Source of the DNA: Ancylobacter novellus | GTDB lineage: Bacteria; Pseudomonadota; Alphaproteobacteria; Rhizobiales; Methylopilaceae | Assembly: GCA_003241695.1 (NCBI GenBank) | Contig: QFPN01000004.1 | Location: 372,001-436,000 of the forward strand | Direction: 5' to 3' | DNA: 64,000 bases | Shown: positions 1-7,496 of the stretch, one piece after another | Numbering within the stretch: position 1 is the first letter of the stretch | Layout of the letters: each line of letters starts with the position of its first letter | The notes under the pieces: model-generated | Databases searched by the model: none | The model's input: only the letters and a program-made list of their open reading frames with translations | What the model was told of the DNA's origin: nothing | Program-made: the position numbers and the translations under genes

Positions 1-362
1 GGCTTCAAGACGCCTTCGACCTCGACGCGATAAGCCGTCCCAGCCCAGCGAGACCGTGACGGCATCGGAGAGCGACAATCTGTAAAAATATATGGACGGC
101 CAATGTCGTGGACACGATGACCGCGTCGTATATGATCGCAAAGCGGTCGATTGTCGGGTCTATGCGGAAGGGTTCGAAACGTCCGTCGAGGAAGATCAGC
201 TGCAGTTCTCCACCCCGCCGGCGGTTCGCACACCCCGAGCGGACGGCCACGAACTGCGACCCGCCTCGCAACTTGCAAGATCGTTCGGGCGTTCGAACGT
301 CGACCTCGCTTGGAACGCGACCATGACTTCCCGGCGTTTCACCGGCTGAAAGCGAAAAGCGT
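1..362. other. Left edge, no convincing gene
   Basis: I see no complete gene here. The first 59 bases could be the last 18 codons of a plus-strand gene entering from the left: one frame is open from base 3 and ends in TGA at 57-59 with mostly G/C third positions. This is too short to identify. Bases 60-362 are more AT-rich around 75-130 and would have to carry the promoter of the FAD oxidoreductase at 363. I could not find a convincing promoter motif there. Confidence 0.3.
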
Positions 363-1670
363 ATGATCCCGGAAGGCCGCAAGCGCATCGCGATCGTCGG
401 ATCGGGCATCGCAGGCGCTTCCGCCGCATGGGCGCTCGCACGCGACAACGACGTGGTGGTCTACGAGAAGGAACCCCGGCCGGGCGGTCACGCGCATACG
501 GTCGACATCGACTATGACGGCGCGGCGATCGCGGTGGACACAGGTTTCATCGTCTACAACGAGCTGAACTATCCGGCCCTGACGAAACTGTTCGCGGAAC
601 TTGGCGTCGAGACCAAGGCCAGCGACATGAGCTTCGGCCTGTCCCTCGACGGCGGCGCGTTCGAATGGTCCGGCAAAACGGTCGGCACATTGTTCGCACA
701 GCGCCGCAACATGCTGGCGGTCTCATATCTCTGGATGTTGCGGGAGGTTCTGCGGTTCAACCGCCTCTGCCGCGCGGATCGCGCCGCTGGCGTGCTGACG
801 GGCTTGAGCCTTGGCGCCTGGCTCGACCGACACAAGTTGAGCCGGCGGTTCCGCGAGGACTACCTTGTTCCGATGGCGGCAGCGATCTGGTCGACGCCCG
901 CGATCAAGGTGCTGGACTTCCCGGCGGAAAGTTTCATCGCGTTCTTCGACAATCATCGGCTCATCGATCCAGACCGCCCGGTCTGGCGCACCGTCGTCGG
1001 CGGCAGCCGATCCTATGTCGACGCGATCCGCCGCCATGGCGGCCAACTCAGGCTCGGAACGTCCGTCGCAAGGGTCATTCGCGACGACGATGGAGCGACC
1101 ATCGTCGATGGAACCGGCGGACAGGATCGCTTCGACGCCGTCGTGCTCGCGGCGCATAGCGACGAAAGCCTGTCCATGCTCGCGGATCCGACCCACGCCG
1201 AACGCACGGTTCTCGGGGCCATCGCGTATCGGCCGAACGACGTGGTGCTGCACAGAGACAAGAAGCTGATGCCGAAGCGCGGATCCGTCTGGTCGGCCTG
1301 GAATTATCTGGGCTCCCGACGAGACGACGAGGCCGCCCGCCGGGACGTCGCGGTGACATACTGGATGAACGCGTTGCAAGGGATCGACCAGACGCGCCCG
1401 CTGTTCATAACGCTCAATCCGCCGTTCGAACCGGATCCAGACAAAACCTTCCGGCGCTTCTGCTACGCCCATCCGCAATACGACGCCGCGGCGCTTGCGG
1501 CGCAACGCCAGCTTCCGGGAATCCAGGGCCTCAACCGAACCTATTTCTGCGGAGCGTGGACTGGCTACGGCTTTCACGAGGACGGGCTCGTCTCGGGACT
1601 CGACGTCGCCCGGAGGCTGGGCTCGCCCGTTTCATGGCGTGCGTCGCCCTTCAGAAAGGCCGCCGCGTGA
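363..1670 (+). CDS. FAD-dependent NAD(P)-binding oxidoreductase (amine-oxidase/desaturase type)
   Basis: A 435-residue flavoprotein. The N-terminus has a Rossmann dinucleotide-binding fold (VGSGIAGASAAWALA near residue 12) followed by the acidic end of the second strand (VYEKE). The C-terminus has the second FAD motif ending in GLVSGLDVARRLG. The length and layout match the flavin amine-oxidase/desaturase family often annotated near cyclopropane fatty-acid synthases. The next gene (DUF1365) starts at a GTG that overlaps this stop codon, so the pair is translationally coupled. From memory, the same pair together with an SDR and small membrane proteins belongs to the singlet-oxygen RpoE/ChrR regulon of Rhodobacter sphaeroides. 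A role in membrane-lipid modification under photo-oxidative stress is therefore an inference. The substrate is unknown. Confidence 0.85.
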   Translation: MIPEGRKRIAIVGSGIAGASAAWALARDNDVVVYEKEPRPGGHAHTVDIDYDGAAIAVDTGFIVYNELNYPALTKLFAELGVETKASDMSFGLSLDGGAFEWSGKTVGTLFAQRRNMLAVSYLWMLREVLRFNRLCRADRAAGVLTGLSLGAWLDRHKLSRRFREDYLVPMAAAIWSTPAIKVLDFPAESFIAFFDNHRLIDPDRPVWRTVVGGSRSYVDAIRRHGGQLRLGTSVARVIRDDDGATIVDGTGGQDRFDAVVLAAHSDESLSMLADPTHAERTVLGAIAYRPNDVVLHRDKKLMPKRGSVWSAWNYLGSRRDDEAARRDVAVTYWMNALQGIDQTRPLFITLNPPFEPDPDKTFRRFCYAHPQYDAAALAAQRQLPGIQGLNRTYFCGAWTGYGFHEDGLVSGLDVARRLGSPVSWRASPFRKAAA

Positions 1671-2671
1671 GCGTCGCCGCGCCTCCTCGGCAGCTCGACC
1701 GTGATCGGGATATGGAACCACGGACCGCGAACCGCGGCGCTCCTCACGAAACGGACGGGAATTTCTATTCGTGGCCTGGAGAGAAGGCGCAGTTACCGCC
1801 CTTGTTCCCGCCGCCGGTTGAAGCCGCGTCGCTCTTCGTCGGTCCCGTCATGCACGCCCGGCTGAAACCGAAGTCGCATCGCTTCCGCTACGATGTGTTT
1901 TCGCTGCTCATCGACCTCGACCGGCTGCCGGAAGCCGGCCGGACCACGCGCCTGTTCTCGGTCGGCCGGTTCAATCTTGTGAGCTTCTTCGAGCGCGACC
2001 ATGGCGTTGCTGACGGACGAGCTCTCGTCGAAAGCACCCGCGAGACGCTTGCGCAGGCTGGCGTCGACCTCGCGGGCGGCCGCATCCTCCTGCTCTGCTA
2101 CCCCCGCGTTCTCGGCTACCAGTTCAATCCGATCGCGACATACTGGTGCTACGACGCGAATGGCGCCCTGCGAGCCGTGATCTACGAAGTCACCAACACA
2201 TTCCGCGAACGTCACGCCTATGTCGCTCCGGTGCGTCCCGGAGAACTCACCACCGCCGGCCTGCGCCAGTCGCGCGACAAGATCATGTATGTGTCGCCGT
2301 TTCTCAACATGGATATGACCTATGCGTTCCGGATGCGCCCGCCGGGCGACACCGTCCGTCTTAGAATTCTGGAAAGTGACCCCGAGGGACCAGTCCTCTC
2401 CGCGACCTTCGCGGGCGAACGGCGCCCCTTGACGGACCGGACGCTGGCGCGCCTGTGCGCGGCTACGCCCTTCATGACGCTCAAGATCACGGCCGCCATT
2501 CATTGGGAGGCGCTGCGCCTCTGGTTAAAGGGGCTTGCGCTCGTCGATCATCCGCCGGCGCCCGCCGATGCTTCGAGCGTGGACGCCCCCGGCCCCATCC
2601 GACACGCCGCCCACGATCGTGCGGCGTGGAGGTCGATAACCGCCTCCGCGCTGCGGCGACACGATCGCTGA
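1667..2671 (+). CDS. DUF1365 family protein
   Basis: A 334-residue protein of the DUF1365 family. The family core begins at the Met in MHARLKPKSHRFRY and includes the conserved LGYQFNPIATYWCYD and FRERHAYV stretches and the SPFLNMDMTYAFR block. The start is placed at the GTG that forms GTGA with the stop of the upstream oxidoreductase. A longer reading frame upstream is only the overlap with that gene. The biochemical function is not established. The family nearly always sits beside an FAD oxidoreductase and a cyclopropane-fatty-acid synthase-like methyltransferase, which suggests lipid modification. No methyltransferase is present here, so the full set may be split in this genome. Confidence 0.85.
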   Translation: MSVAAPPRQLDRDRDMEPRTANRGAPHETDGNFYSWPGEKAQLPPLFPPPVEAASLFVGPVMHARLKPKSHRFRYDVFSLLIDLDRLPEAGRTTRLFSVGRFNLVSFFERDHGVADGRALVESTRETLAQAGVDLAGGRILLLCYPRVLGYQFNPIATYWCYDANGALRAVIYEVTNTFRERHAYVAPVRPGELTTAGLRQSRDKIMYVSPFLNMDMTYAFRMRPPGDTVRLRILESDPEGPVLSATFAGERRPLTDRTLARLCAATPFMTLKITAAIHWEALRLWLKGLALVDHPPAPADASSVDAPGPIRHAAHDRAAWRSITASALRRHDR

Positions 2672-2693
2672 AAAAAAGCGCGGAGCGCCGCCA

Positions 2694-3482
2694 CTATCTC
2701 CCGGACCGCCCAGTCGCCTTGGAGACGAGCCAGAAATACGCCGGATACGGCAGAAGCCTCAGAGCCTTCAGGACATAAGTGAACCGCTTCGGAAACGTGA
2801 TCTCGAAGGCGTCCGAGCTTGCCCCGCGCACGATCCGTCTCGCCGCTTCGCCGACAGGCATAAGTGCTGGCATCCTGAACGCGTTCTTTCTGGTCGCAGG
2901 CGTGTCCACGAAGCCCGGATTGGCGATCTGAATCTTCACGCCCGCCGCGTCGAGGTCGAACTTCAGGCTTTCGGCCAGATTGATCAGCGCCGCCTTGGTG
3001 GCCCCGTAGGCCGCGGAACTCGGGAGGCCGCCATAGCCGGCGACGGACCCCACGATGACGATGCGCCCCGCGCGCCGCGCCGTCATTGCGGGAAGGATCG
3101 CTGCCAGACATCCAAGCGTACCGCTCAGATTGACGTTGAATGTCTTTTTGTAAGCTTCGATGTCGAAAGGAGCGGCGCCGACGGGAATGAAAAGTCCGGC
3201 GTTCAGCGCAGCAAGGTCGAGAGGCCCAAGCGTCGCCGCGATTTCGTCGGCGATCCTGCGCATCGCCTCCGGATCCGTGACGTCGCCGGCGAAGGCCGTG
3301 ACGAAGCCGCCCGCCGCAGTGGCCTCGGCGACGAGCTCGGCAAGCGCCTCCTGCCGACGCGCCGTCGCGGCGACCGCAACTCCGGATCTTGCGAGCTCGA
3401 GCGCGACGGCGCGTCCGATTCCGGAACTGGCGCCGGTGACCCACGCAACTTTCACCCCCCGCAAAACGATCGCTTCGTTCAT
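2694..3482 (-). CDS. Short-chain dehydrogenase/reductase
   Basis: A classical SDR of 262 residues. It has the NAD(P) glycine-rich motif TGASSGIG at about residue 16, a catalytic Ser in the IVGSVAGYGG stretch, and the YGATK active-site Tyr and Lys. The chosen start is the Met of MNEAIVLRG; the frame is open further upstream but with no family similarity. It converges on the DUF1365 gene with only 22 bases between the stops. SDRs of this type sit in the singlet-oxygen-responsive clusters next to the FAD oxidoreductase/DUF1365 pair, so a shared lipid-related role is plausible. The substrate cannot be read from the sequence. Confidence 0.85.
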   Translation of the reverse strand: MNEAIVLRGVKVAWVTGASSGIGRAVALELARSGVAVAATARRQEALAELVAEATAAGGFVTAFAGDVTDPEAMRRIADEIAATLGPLDLAALNAGLFIPVGAAPFDIEAYKKTFNVNLSGTLGCLAAILPAMTARRAGRIVIVGSVAGYGGLPSSAAYGATKAALINLAESLKFDLDAAGVKIQIANPGFVDTPATRKNAFRMPALMPVGEAARRIVRGASSDAFEITFPKRFTYVLKALRLLPYPAYFWLVSKATGRSGR

Positions 3483-3851
3483 GCTCGAAACGTCCTGCTT
3501 CGCCGCGTCTTGAACCGGCGATCGAGATCCAGACGAGGCGTCGGCATGCGCCACAGCGTGACCCTCTTCTTCGTTTTTCGGACTGAGATCGCGAACGCCA
3601 AGCGCTGCCTCCGGCGTCATCTGTCCCTGGATCGCGCAACGTCAATCGCGCGGGTCATCGCCATGACGCGACGACCCGCATGGGCGCGGTCGTCCCCGCT
3701 ATCGCCGAACCGCATGCATCGACAATGCTCGACGACGCGACATCCTTTACGGTGGAGACATCGCGTTCAGCCGGATTTATCAGCAACCTGATCCCGCGCG
3801 GAACGTTGAGCCTTGGCCGATTGCGCCCCGGATCCGGAACGGATGATCGCG
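3483..3851. other. Divergent intergenic region, no gene seen
   Basis: About 370 bases separate the minus-strand SDR and the plus-strand DUF2177 gene and should hold both promoters. Short open frames across it have no recognisable family content. TGATCC occurs at 3789-3794, which resembles the -35 of an RpoE/ECF11 promoter, but no matching -10 was found at the right spacing, so it is not annotated as a promoter. Confidence 0.4.
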
Positions 3852-4256
3852 ATGAAGACGAACGTCCTAGCCTACCTGTTCACCGCCGCCGCCTTTCTCG
3901 TCGCCGACGGCGTCTGGCTCGGCCTCGTCGCAAGGGACTTCTACCGCAGCCAGTTCGGGGATCTTATGGCTCCCAATCCCAACATGGCGGCGGCGGCCGC
4001 CTTCTATGTCGTCTTCGTGTTCGGCTTGGTCTACTTCGCCGTATGGCCGGCCCTCGCGACTGGCTCATGGACGACGGCGCTGTTGAACGGGGCGGTTCTG
4101 GGCTTTTGCGCCTATGCGACCTTCGATCTGACGAACCTCGCGGTGGTTCGTGGCTTTCCCGCCACGGTGGCTTTCGTCGATATCGCCTGGGGCGCGGCTT
4201 TGTCGGCCGCCGCCGCCACTGCAGGATTCTTTGCGACGCGAGCGCTGACGTCCTGA
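3852..4256 (+). CDS. DUF2177 family membrane protein
   Basis: A small integral membrane protein (about 134 residues) with four hydrophobic segments: LAYLFTAAAFLVADGVWLGL, the FYVVFVFGLVYFAVW stretch, the LLNGAVLGFCAYATFDL stretch and a C-terminal Ala-rich helix. The FDLTNLAVVRGF and VDIAWG motifs are typical of DUF2177. The Met at 3852 was chosen; Met codons at 3813 and 3843 are in frame and cannot be excluded. DUF2177 genes recur in the singlet-oxygen response clusters of phototrophic alphaproteobacteria, consistent with the neighbours on the left. The gene converges with pufM. Confidence 0.8.
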   Translation: MKTNVLAYLFTAAAFLVADGVWLGLVARDFYRSQFGDLMAPNPNMAAAAAFYVVFVFGLVYFAVWPALATGSWTTALLNGAVLGFCAYATFDLTNLAVVRGFPATVAFVDIAWGAALSAAAATAGFFATRALTS

Positions 4257-4281
4257 GCCGACGAACGACGCAGGACGATCA

Positions 4282-4314
4282 AGGCCGGCGTGACCTGTCT
4301 CGCCACGCCGGCCT
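4282..4314. terminator. Inverted repeat between convergent DUF2177 and pufM
   Basis: A perfect 11-bp inverted repeat (4282-4292 and 4304-4314) with an 11-base loop lies between the two convergent stops. There is no T-run on either side, so it could be a bidirectional RNA 3' end-stabilising hairpin rather than a classical intrinsic terminator. It marks the 3' end of the puf transcript. Confidence 0.5.
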
Positions 4315-4354
4315 CGTTCGAGCGTCTTAGACGGACGCCGTCGTGACGGTCCGC

Positions 4355-5731
4355 TTATTTCTGCGTTTCGAGATAATCCACGACGGCTTTCCGTTCTTCA
4401 GGATTGGCGAGCTTGAACAGCATTTTCACCTGCCCGCCGGCGTATTTCGAAGGATCGGTAAGCCACTCCTCCAGCTTCGCCTTGTCCCAGGAGCCGATCT
4501 CCGGCGCCTTTTTCTTCAACGCCTCGCTGTAGGCGAAGCCCGGCACGCTCGCGGCGGGACGGCCCACGACACCGGTCAGAGGCGGACCGATCTTGGCCTT
4601 CGCGCCCGGACCGACCTCGTGACAGGTTCTGCATTTGGCGAAGACCTTCTCGCCAGCCGCGACATCCGCTCCGCCGGCAGCCGCAGGCTGCGCTCCGCCG
4701 CCCCCCGGCGCGCCGGGTTGCTGACCCGCTGCGCCGCTCGACGAACCCGGAGCGGTGGAGCCGGGCGCAGCGCTCGCGGGAGCCTGAGCGACCTGCTGCG
4801 TCACGGTCTGGGTGCCGAAGCCGTGACGGCCAGCCCATTCCTGCCAGTTGTCGACGACCGTTCCTGTCAGCAGGATGCCGATGCCGCCGGTGAGCGTGAC
4901 GAGCACCGCGAACCACCAGGCCCAGCGATGGATCGACTCCATCGTAGCGTTGAAGCCCATGGTCCAGCGCCAGAACAGGGCGGCGCGCTCGGTCGCGGTG
5001 CCGCGGTCGACGATCTGCTCGATCTCACGGTCGCCGCCATAGCGGGAGACGGCGAGGATCGTGCCCGCATGCATCGCGAACAGCAGCGCCGAACCGTAGA
5101 GGAAGGCTATCGAGAGCGCGTGGAACGGGTTGTAGAACAGGTTGCCGTAACGCAGCGAGAAGTTCTGGGTCCAGTCGAGATGCGGGAAGATGCCGAAGGG
5201 CACTCCTTCGGCCCAGTTGCCCATCGCGAGCGGCCGGAAGAAGCCGAGCACGAGGAACAGCCAGATCGCGCTCGCGAACGCCCAGGCGACATGAGTGCCG
5301 AGGCCGAGAGCCCGCGCCCTGCGATACATCCTCACCCACCACAGCAGGATCGAGATGGTGAGCAGGAAGCCCGCGAGCCTATACCAGCCGCCCTCTTTCA
5401 GAGGCGGGAAGAAGTCGAGCCCGTGCTTTTCCAGCGGCGGCGGCAGCTGCAGCCAAAAGAATTCGCGGATGAAGGCCTGCGGGCTCCAGTTGACGGAAGC
5501 CAACATGTTGAGCCCGATGATCTCGATCGCCGCGAAGCCGAACATGAGCGAAGCGACGCCGAGCCAGCCAAGATAGATCGGCCCGATCTGCGCGTCACCG
5601 AACTTGCCGAGCCAGTAGCTGAACTGCAGCGGCGTCTGGCGTTCGAAGGGACCCGGGCGGTCCATCGGCACGCCCGCATAGAGGGGGCCGCGGACCTGAA
5701 CGCGCGTGAAGATGTTCTGATATTGCGCCAT
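4355..5731 (-). CDS. pufM: Reaction centre M subunit fused to a C-terminal cytochrome c domain
   Basis: A single 458-residue frame, against about 305-325 for a normal PufM. Residues 1 to about 306 are a full M subunit with five transmembrane helices. Expected ligands are present: His184 and His204 for bacteriochlorophylls, His221, Glu236 and His268 for the non-haem iron, and Trp254 near QA. Residues about 307-354 form an Ala/Pro/Gly/Ser/Gln linker. Residues about 355-458 are a class I cytochrome c with the haem motif CRTCH (367-371) and a likely distal ligand, Met437, in GGQVKMLFK. The M-subunit C-terminus is periplasmic, where haem is attached and the special pair is reduced, so the topology fits an electron donor. 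The start follows a GGAGGGG ribosome site 10 bases after pufL. No pufC follows; the next gene is convergent. The last 180 bases of the cytochrome part are about 57% GC by hand count, lower than neighbours. Confidence 0.95.
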   Translation of the reverse strand: MAQYQNIFTRVQVRGPLYAGVPMDRPGPFERQTPLQFSYWLGKFGDAQIGPIYLGWLGVASLMFGFAAIEIIGLNMLASVNWSPQAFIREFFWLQLPPPLEKHGLDFFPPLKEGGWYRLAGFLLTISILLWWVRMYRRARALGLGTHVAWAFASAIWLFLVLGFFRPLAMGNWAEGVPFGIFPHLDWTQNFSLRYGNLFYNPFHALSIAFLYGSALLFAMHAGTILAVSRYGGDREIEQIVDRGTATERAALFWRWTMGFNATMESIHRWAWWFAVLVTLTGGIGILLTGTVVDNWQEWAGRHGFGTQTVTQQVAQAPASAAPGSTAPGSSSGAAGQQPGAPGGGGAQPAAAGGADVAAGEKVFAKCRTCHEVGPGAKAKIGPPLTGVVGRPAASVPGFAYSEALKKKAPEIGSWDKAKLEEWLTDPSKYAGGQVKMLFKLANPEERKAVVDYLETQK

Positions 5732-5741
5732 CGTCCCCTCC

Positions 5742-6581
5742 TCAGACCGGCTTGCGCCAGACGTAGATGTCCTTCCACCACAGCCACCAGTCCGCCCAGT
5801 TCTGGCCTTCGGGCCAGTAAGGTCCGGAGATGATGATGCAGACCGCGCTCCAGAAGACGGCCGAGAGCGCGAGGAAGAGGCCCAGTCGATGGATGCCGAG
5901 CGGCCCGATCGAGTAGCCGATCGTGTCGCGGAAGTAGGTGTTCTCGTGTTCCGCCGTCTTGACGTCCCTGCCGGGCCCGGGATTCGTGCTCGACAGGATC
6001 GCGCCGCCATGCATCGCGAGCGCGAGCGCGGTCGTGAAGAAGAACGACACCGCGATCATGTGCGCCGGGTTGTAGTGGAACGCGAGATAGGCGTAGCCGG
6101 TGTTCGACACCCAATCGAGATGGGTGAAGATCCCGTAGGGAAAGCCGTAGCTCCACGATCCCATCAGGATGGGGCGGAACACCGTCAAAGTGACGTAGGC
6201 CAGGATCGCGAACGAGAATGCGAACGGCACGTGATAGCCGATGCCGAGCTTTCGGCAGATCTCGACCTCCCGGAGCAACCAGGAGGAGAAAGCCCCAATC
6301 GCGCAGATCGTAACGATCTGCCAGATGCCGCCCTGCTTCATCGGCGCGAAGCCGAGTCCGTATTTGAGATCCGGCGGATTGATGGAGATCAGGAACGGAT
6401 TCCAGGTCGGCCCGAGAGCCGCGCCATAGAGGATCATCGAGACGCCGACCGCGGTGAAGATGATCGTGGTCACGCCGAAGAAGCCGACGAAGAACGGCCC
6501 CACCCAGAAATCGAACAGGTCGCCGCCGACCAGAGTGCCGCCGCGGACCCGGTATTTTCTTTCGAAACTGAGCATCGCCAT
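5742..6581 (-). CDS. pufL: Photosynthetic reaction centre L subunit
   Basis: A 279-residue L subunit of the type II reaction centre, which with PufM binds the special-pair bacteriochlorophylls, the accessory pigments, the quinones and the iron. It starts with the typical LSFERKYRVRGGTL cytoplasmic segment and has five membrane helices. Conserved histidines appear in FTHLDWVSN, HYNPAHMIAV, LALAMHGGAIL and GIHRLGLF. The length is normal. The start at the Met of MAMLSFER aligns with known PufL proteins. It lies 10 bases upstream of pufM and 118 bases downstream of pufA, with an mRNA hairpin in that gap. Confidence 0.97.
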   Translation of the reverse strand: MAMLSFERKYRVRGGTLVGGDLFDFWVGPFFVGFFGVTTIIFTAVGVSMILYGAALGPTWNPFLISINPPDLKYGLGFAPMKQGGIWQIVTICAIGAFSSWLLREVEICRKLGIGYHVPFAFSFAILAYVTLTVFRPILMGSWSYGFPYGIFTHLDWVSNTGYAYLAFHYNPAHMIAVSFFFTTALALAMHGGAILSSTNPGPGRDVKTAEHENTYFRDTIGYSIGPLGIHRLGLFLALSAVFWSAVCIIISGPYWPEGQNWADWWLWWKDIYVWRKPV

Positions 6582-6642
6582 GGGACGCTCCTCCTTCTCG
6601 GCCGCCGTCTTGGTTCGTGGTTGTGAGGCCTCGAGGTTCGCA

Positions 6643-6685
6643 GGCGGCGGGGAGAACGGGCTGTCGGCTCGCGCGCCCCGCCGCC
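6643..6685 (-). promoter_or_regulatory. Intercistronic hairpin between pufA and pufL
   Basis: A 10-bp perfect stem (6643-6652 with 6676-6685) closes a 23-base loop in the 118-base gap between pufA and pufL. In other purple bacteria a stem-loop at this position stabilises the short pufBA mRNA and makes LH1 more abundant than reaction centre. The same role is inferred here from position. A 10-bp self-complementary stretch at 6681-6690 could form an alternative fold. Confidence 0.6.
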
Positions 6686-6699
6686 GGCGGTCTTGGGCT

Positions 6700-6888
6700 T
6701 CAGCCTATGGGGCCGACCGACGTGCCGATGGAGGCCGCGGGCTTCGCCGCGGGACCATGGGGCTCGAGCCAGTTGAACCGGCTGGTCGACAACAGGATGA
6801 AGTGGATGACGAGCGCGAGCACGAAGAGGAAGGTGAACAGAGCCACCAGCGCCCTTCGCGGATCGAAGAGAAGCCACAGTTTCCACAT
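6700..6888 (-). CDS. pufA: Light-harvesting complex 1 alpha subunit
   Basis: A 62-residue LH1 alpha polypeptide. It begins with the cytoplasmic MWKLWLLFDPRRAL segment and has one membrane helix with the bacteriochlorophyll-ligating His in VIHFILLS. A Pro/Ala-rich periplasmic tail follows. It pairs with PufB in the ring around the reaction centre. The stop of pufB is 10 bases upstream, so both are translated from the same abundant pufBA message. Confidence 0.96.
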   Translation of the reverse strand: MWKLWLLFDPRRALVALFTFLFVLALVIHFILLSTSRFNWLEPHGPAAKPAASIGTSVGPIG

Positions 6889-6898
6889 GGCCGCCTCC

Positions 6899-7132
6899 TC
6901 AACCGATCAGCTGCGTCAGCGGCGCAAGCGCCGTGTGCACGCCGTCGAGCACGTCGTTCATCGCGTAGCCGTTCGGCCCGGGGATCCATGGCCGCCACAT
7001 CCAGACGAGGATGTGAGCGATCACGGCCACGATCGTGAAGCCGATGAAGCTCGAGATGAACACGCTGTGGAATTCCTTGGCTTCGTTCTCGGTCAGTCCC
7101 GAGAGCGAGCCCCGTCTGTCGATGTCAGCCAT
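6899..7132 (-). CDS. pufB: Light-harvesting complex 1 beta subunit (extended C-terminus)
   Basis: A 77-residue LH1 beta polypeptide with the GLTENEAKEFHSVF cytoplasmic part, one membrane helix with the bacteriochlorophyll-binding His in VIAHILVWMWRPW, and the IPGPNGYA loop. After that loop there are about 20 further residues (MNDVLDGVHTALAPLTQLIG), longer than the mature beta chains I know. The start is the Met of MADIDRRG, preceded by GGAG eight bases upstream. An in-frame GTG four codons earlier overlaps that ribosome site and is less likely. It is the first LH1 gene after pufQ. Confidence 0.93.
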   Translation of the reverse strand: MADIDRRGSLSGLTENEAKEFHSVFISSFIGFTIVAVIAHILVWMWRPWIPGPNGYAMNDVLDGVHTALAPLTQLIG

Positions 7133-7209
7133 CGCCGTCTCCACAGGTTACCGCGGCCACCCGCGCGGCAGGGTTTTCACCGGCCGGGAGTGGACCCCGG
7201 TCGGCCTTC

Positions 7210-7272
7210 CCGGACCGCCATGCGGGAACATGGCGGTCCGGAAACTCGAACCCGGACCCGAACGGGTCCGGG
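7210..7272 (-). promoter_or_regulatory. Two strong hairpins in the pufQ-pufB leader
   Basis: Two perfect inverted repeats lie in the 145-base gap between pufQ and pufB: a 12-bp stem (7210-7221 with 7230-7241, 8-base loop) and a 9-bp stem (7251-7259 with 7264-7272, 4-base loop). Both stems share GGACC/GGTCC-type cores. They precede the LH1 genes, where a processed 5' end with protective structure is known in Rhodobacter. That role is inferred; alternatively they reduce read-through from bchZ-pufQ. Confidence 0.6.
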
Positions 7273-7277
7273 AAACG

Positions 7278-7496
7278 TCAGCCCATGAACGCGCAGGCGA
7301 GCGTCGCCGCGGCGGTGGCGTGGGCTTGCGAAAACACCGAGCGGCCGCCCGCGCTTCGCCCGCCGGCCGCGCGGCGCGCGATCTCGGCTGCGAGGAACAG
7401 TGGGTAGGTTGCGATGACGAGCGCGCGGAACTCCCAGAGCGCCGCCTTGCGGTCGCGCTCCTTCACGAGATCAGGCGCGTGGGCGATGTCGGTCAT
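7278..7496 (-). CDS. pufQ: PufQ-like protein
   Basis: A 72-residue protein with one hydrophobic segment (EFRALVIATYPLFLAAEIAR, about residues 22-41) after a short charged N-terminus. PufQ is linked to bacteriochlorophyll formation and complex assembly in Rhodobacter. The start codon overlaps the bchZ stop as ATGA, and it lies exactly where pufQ sits in the bchCXYZ-pufQBALM superoperon. Sequence similarity within the PufQ family is low, so position, size and the single membrane helix carry most of the weight. Confidence 0.8.
   Translation of the reverse strand: MTDIAHAPDLVKERDRKAALWEFRALVIATYPLFLAAEIARRAAGGRSAGGRSVFSQAHATAAATLACAFMG

Noticed and set aside
3789..3812. TGATCC as a possible RpoE/ECF11 -35 before the DUF2177 gene
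   Set aside because: No matching -10 at the expected 17-19 base spacing. The hexamer alone is common.
4257..4354. Search for pufC or pufX after pufM
   Set aside because: Only 98 bases remain before the convergent DUF2177 gene, with no open frame of suitable content.
4343..5833. A 496-codon plus-strand frame opposite pufM
   Set aside because: Antisense shadow; its composition is atypical and the minus-strand PufM-cytochrome frame has clear ligands and motifs.
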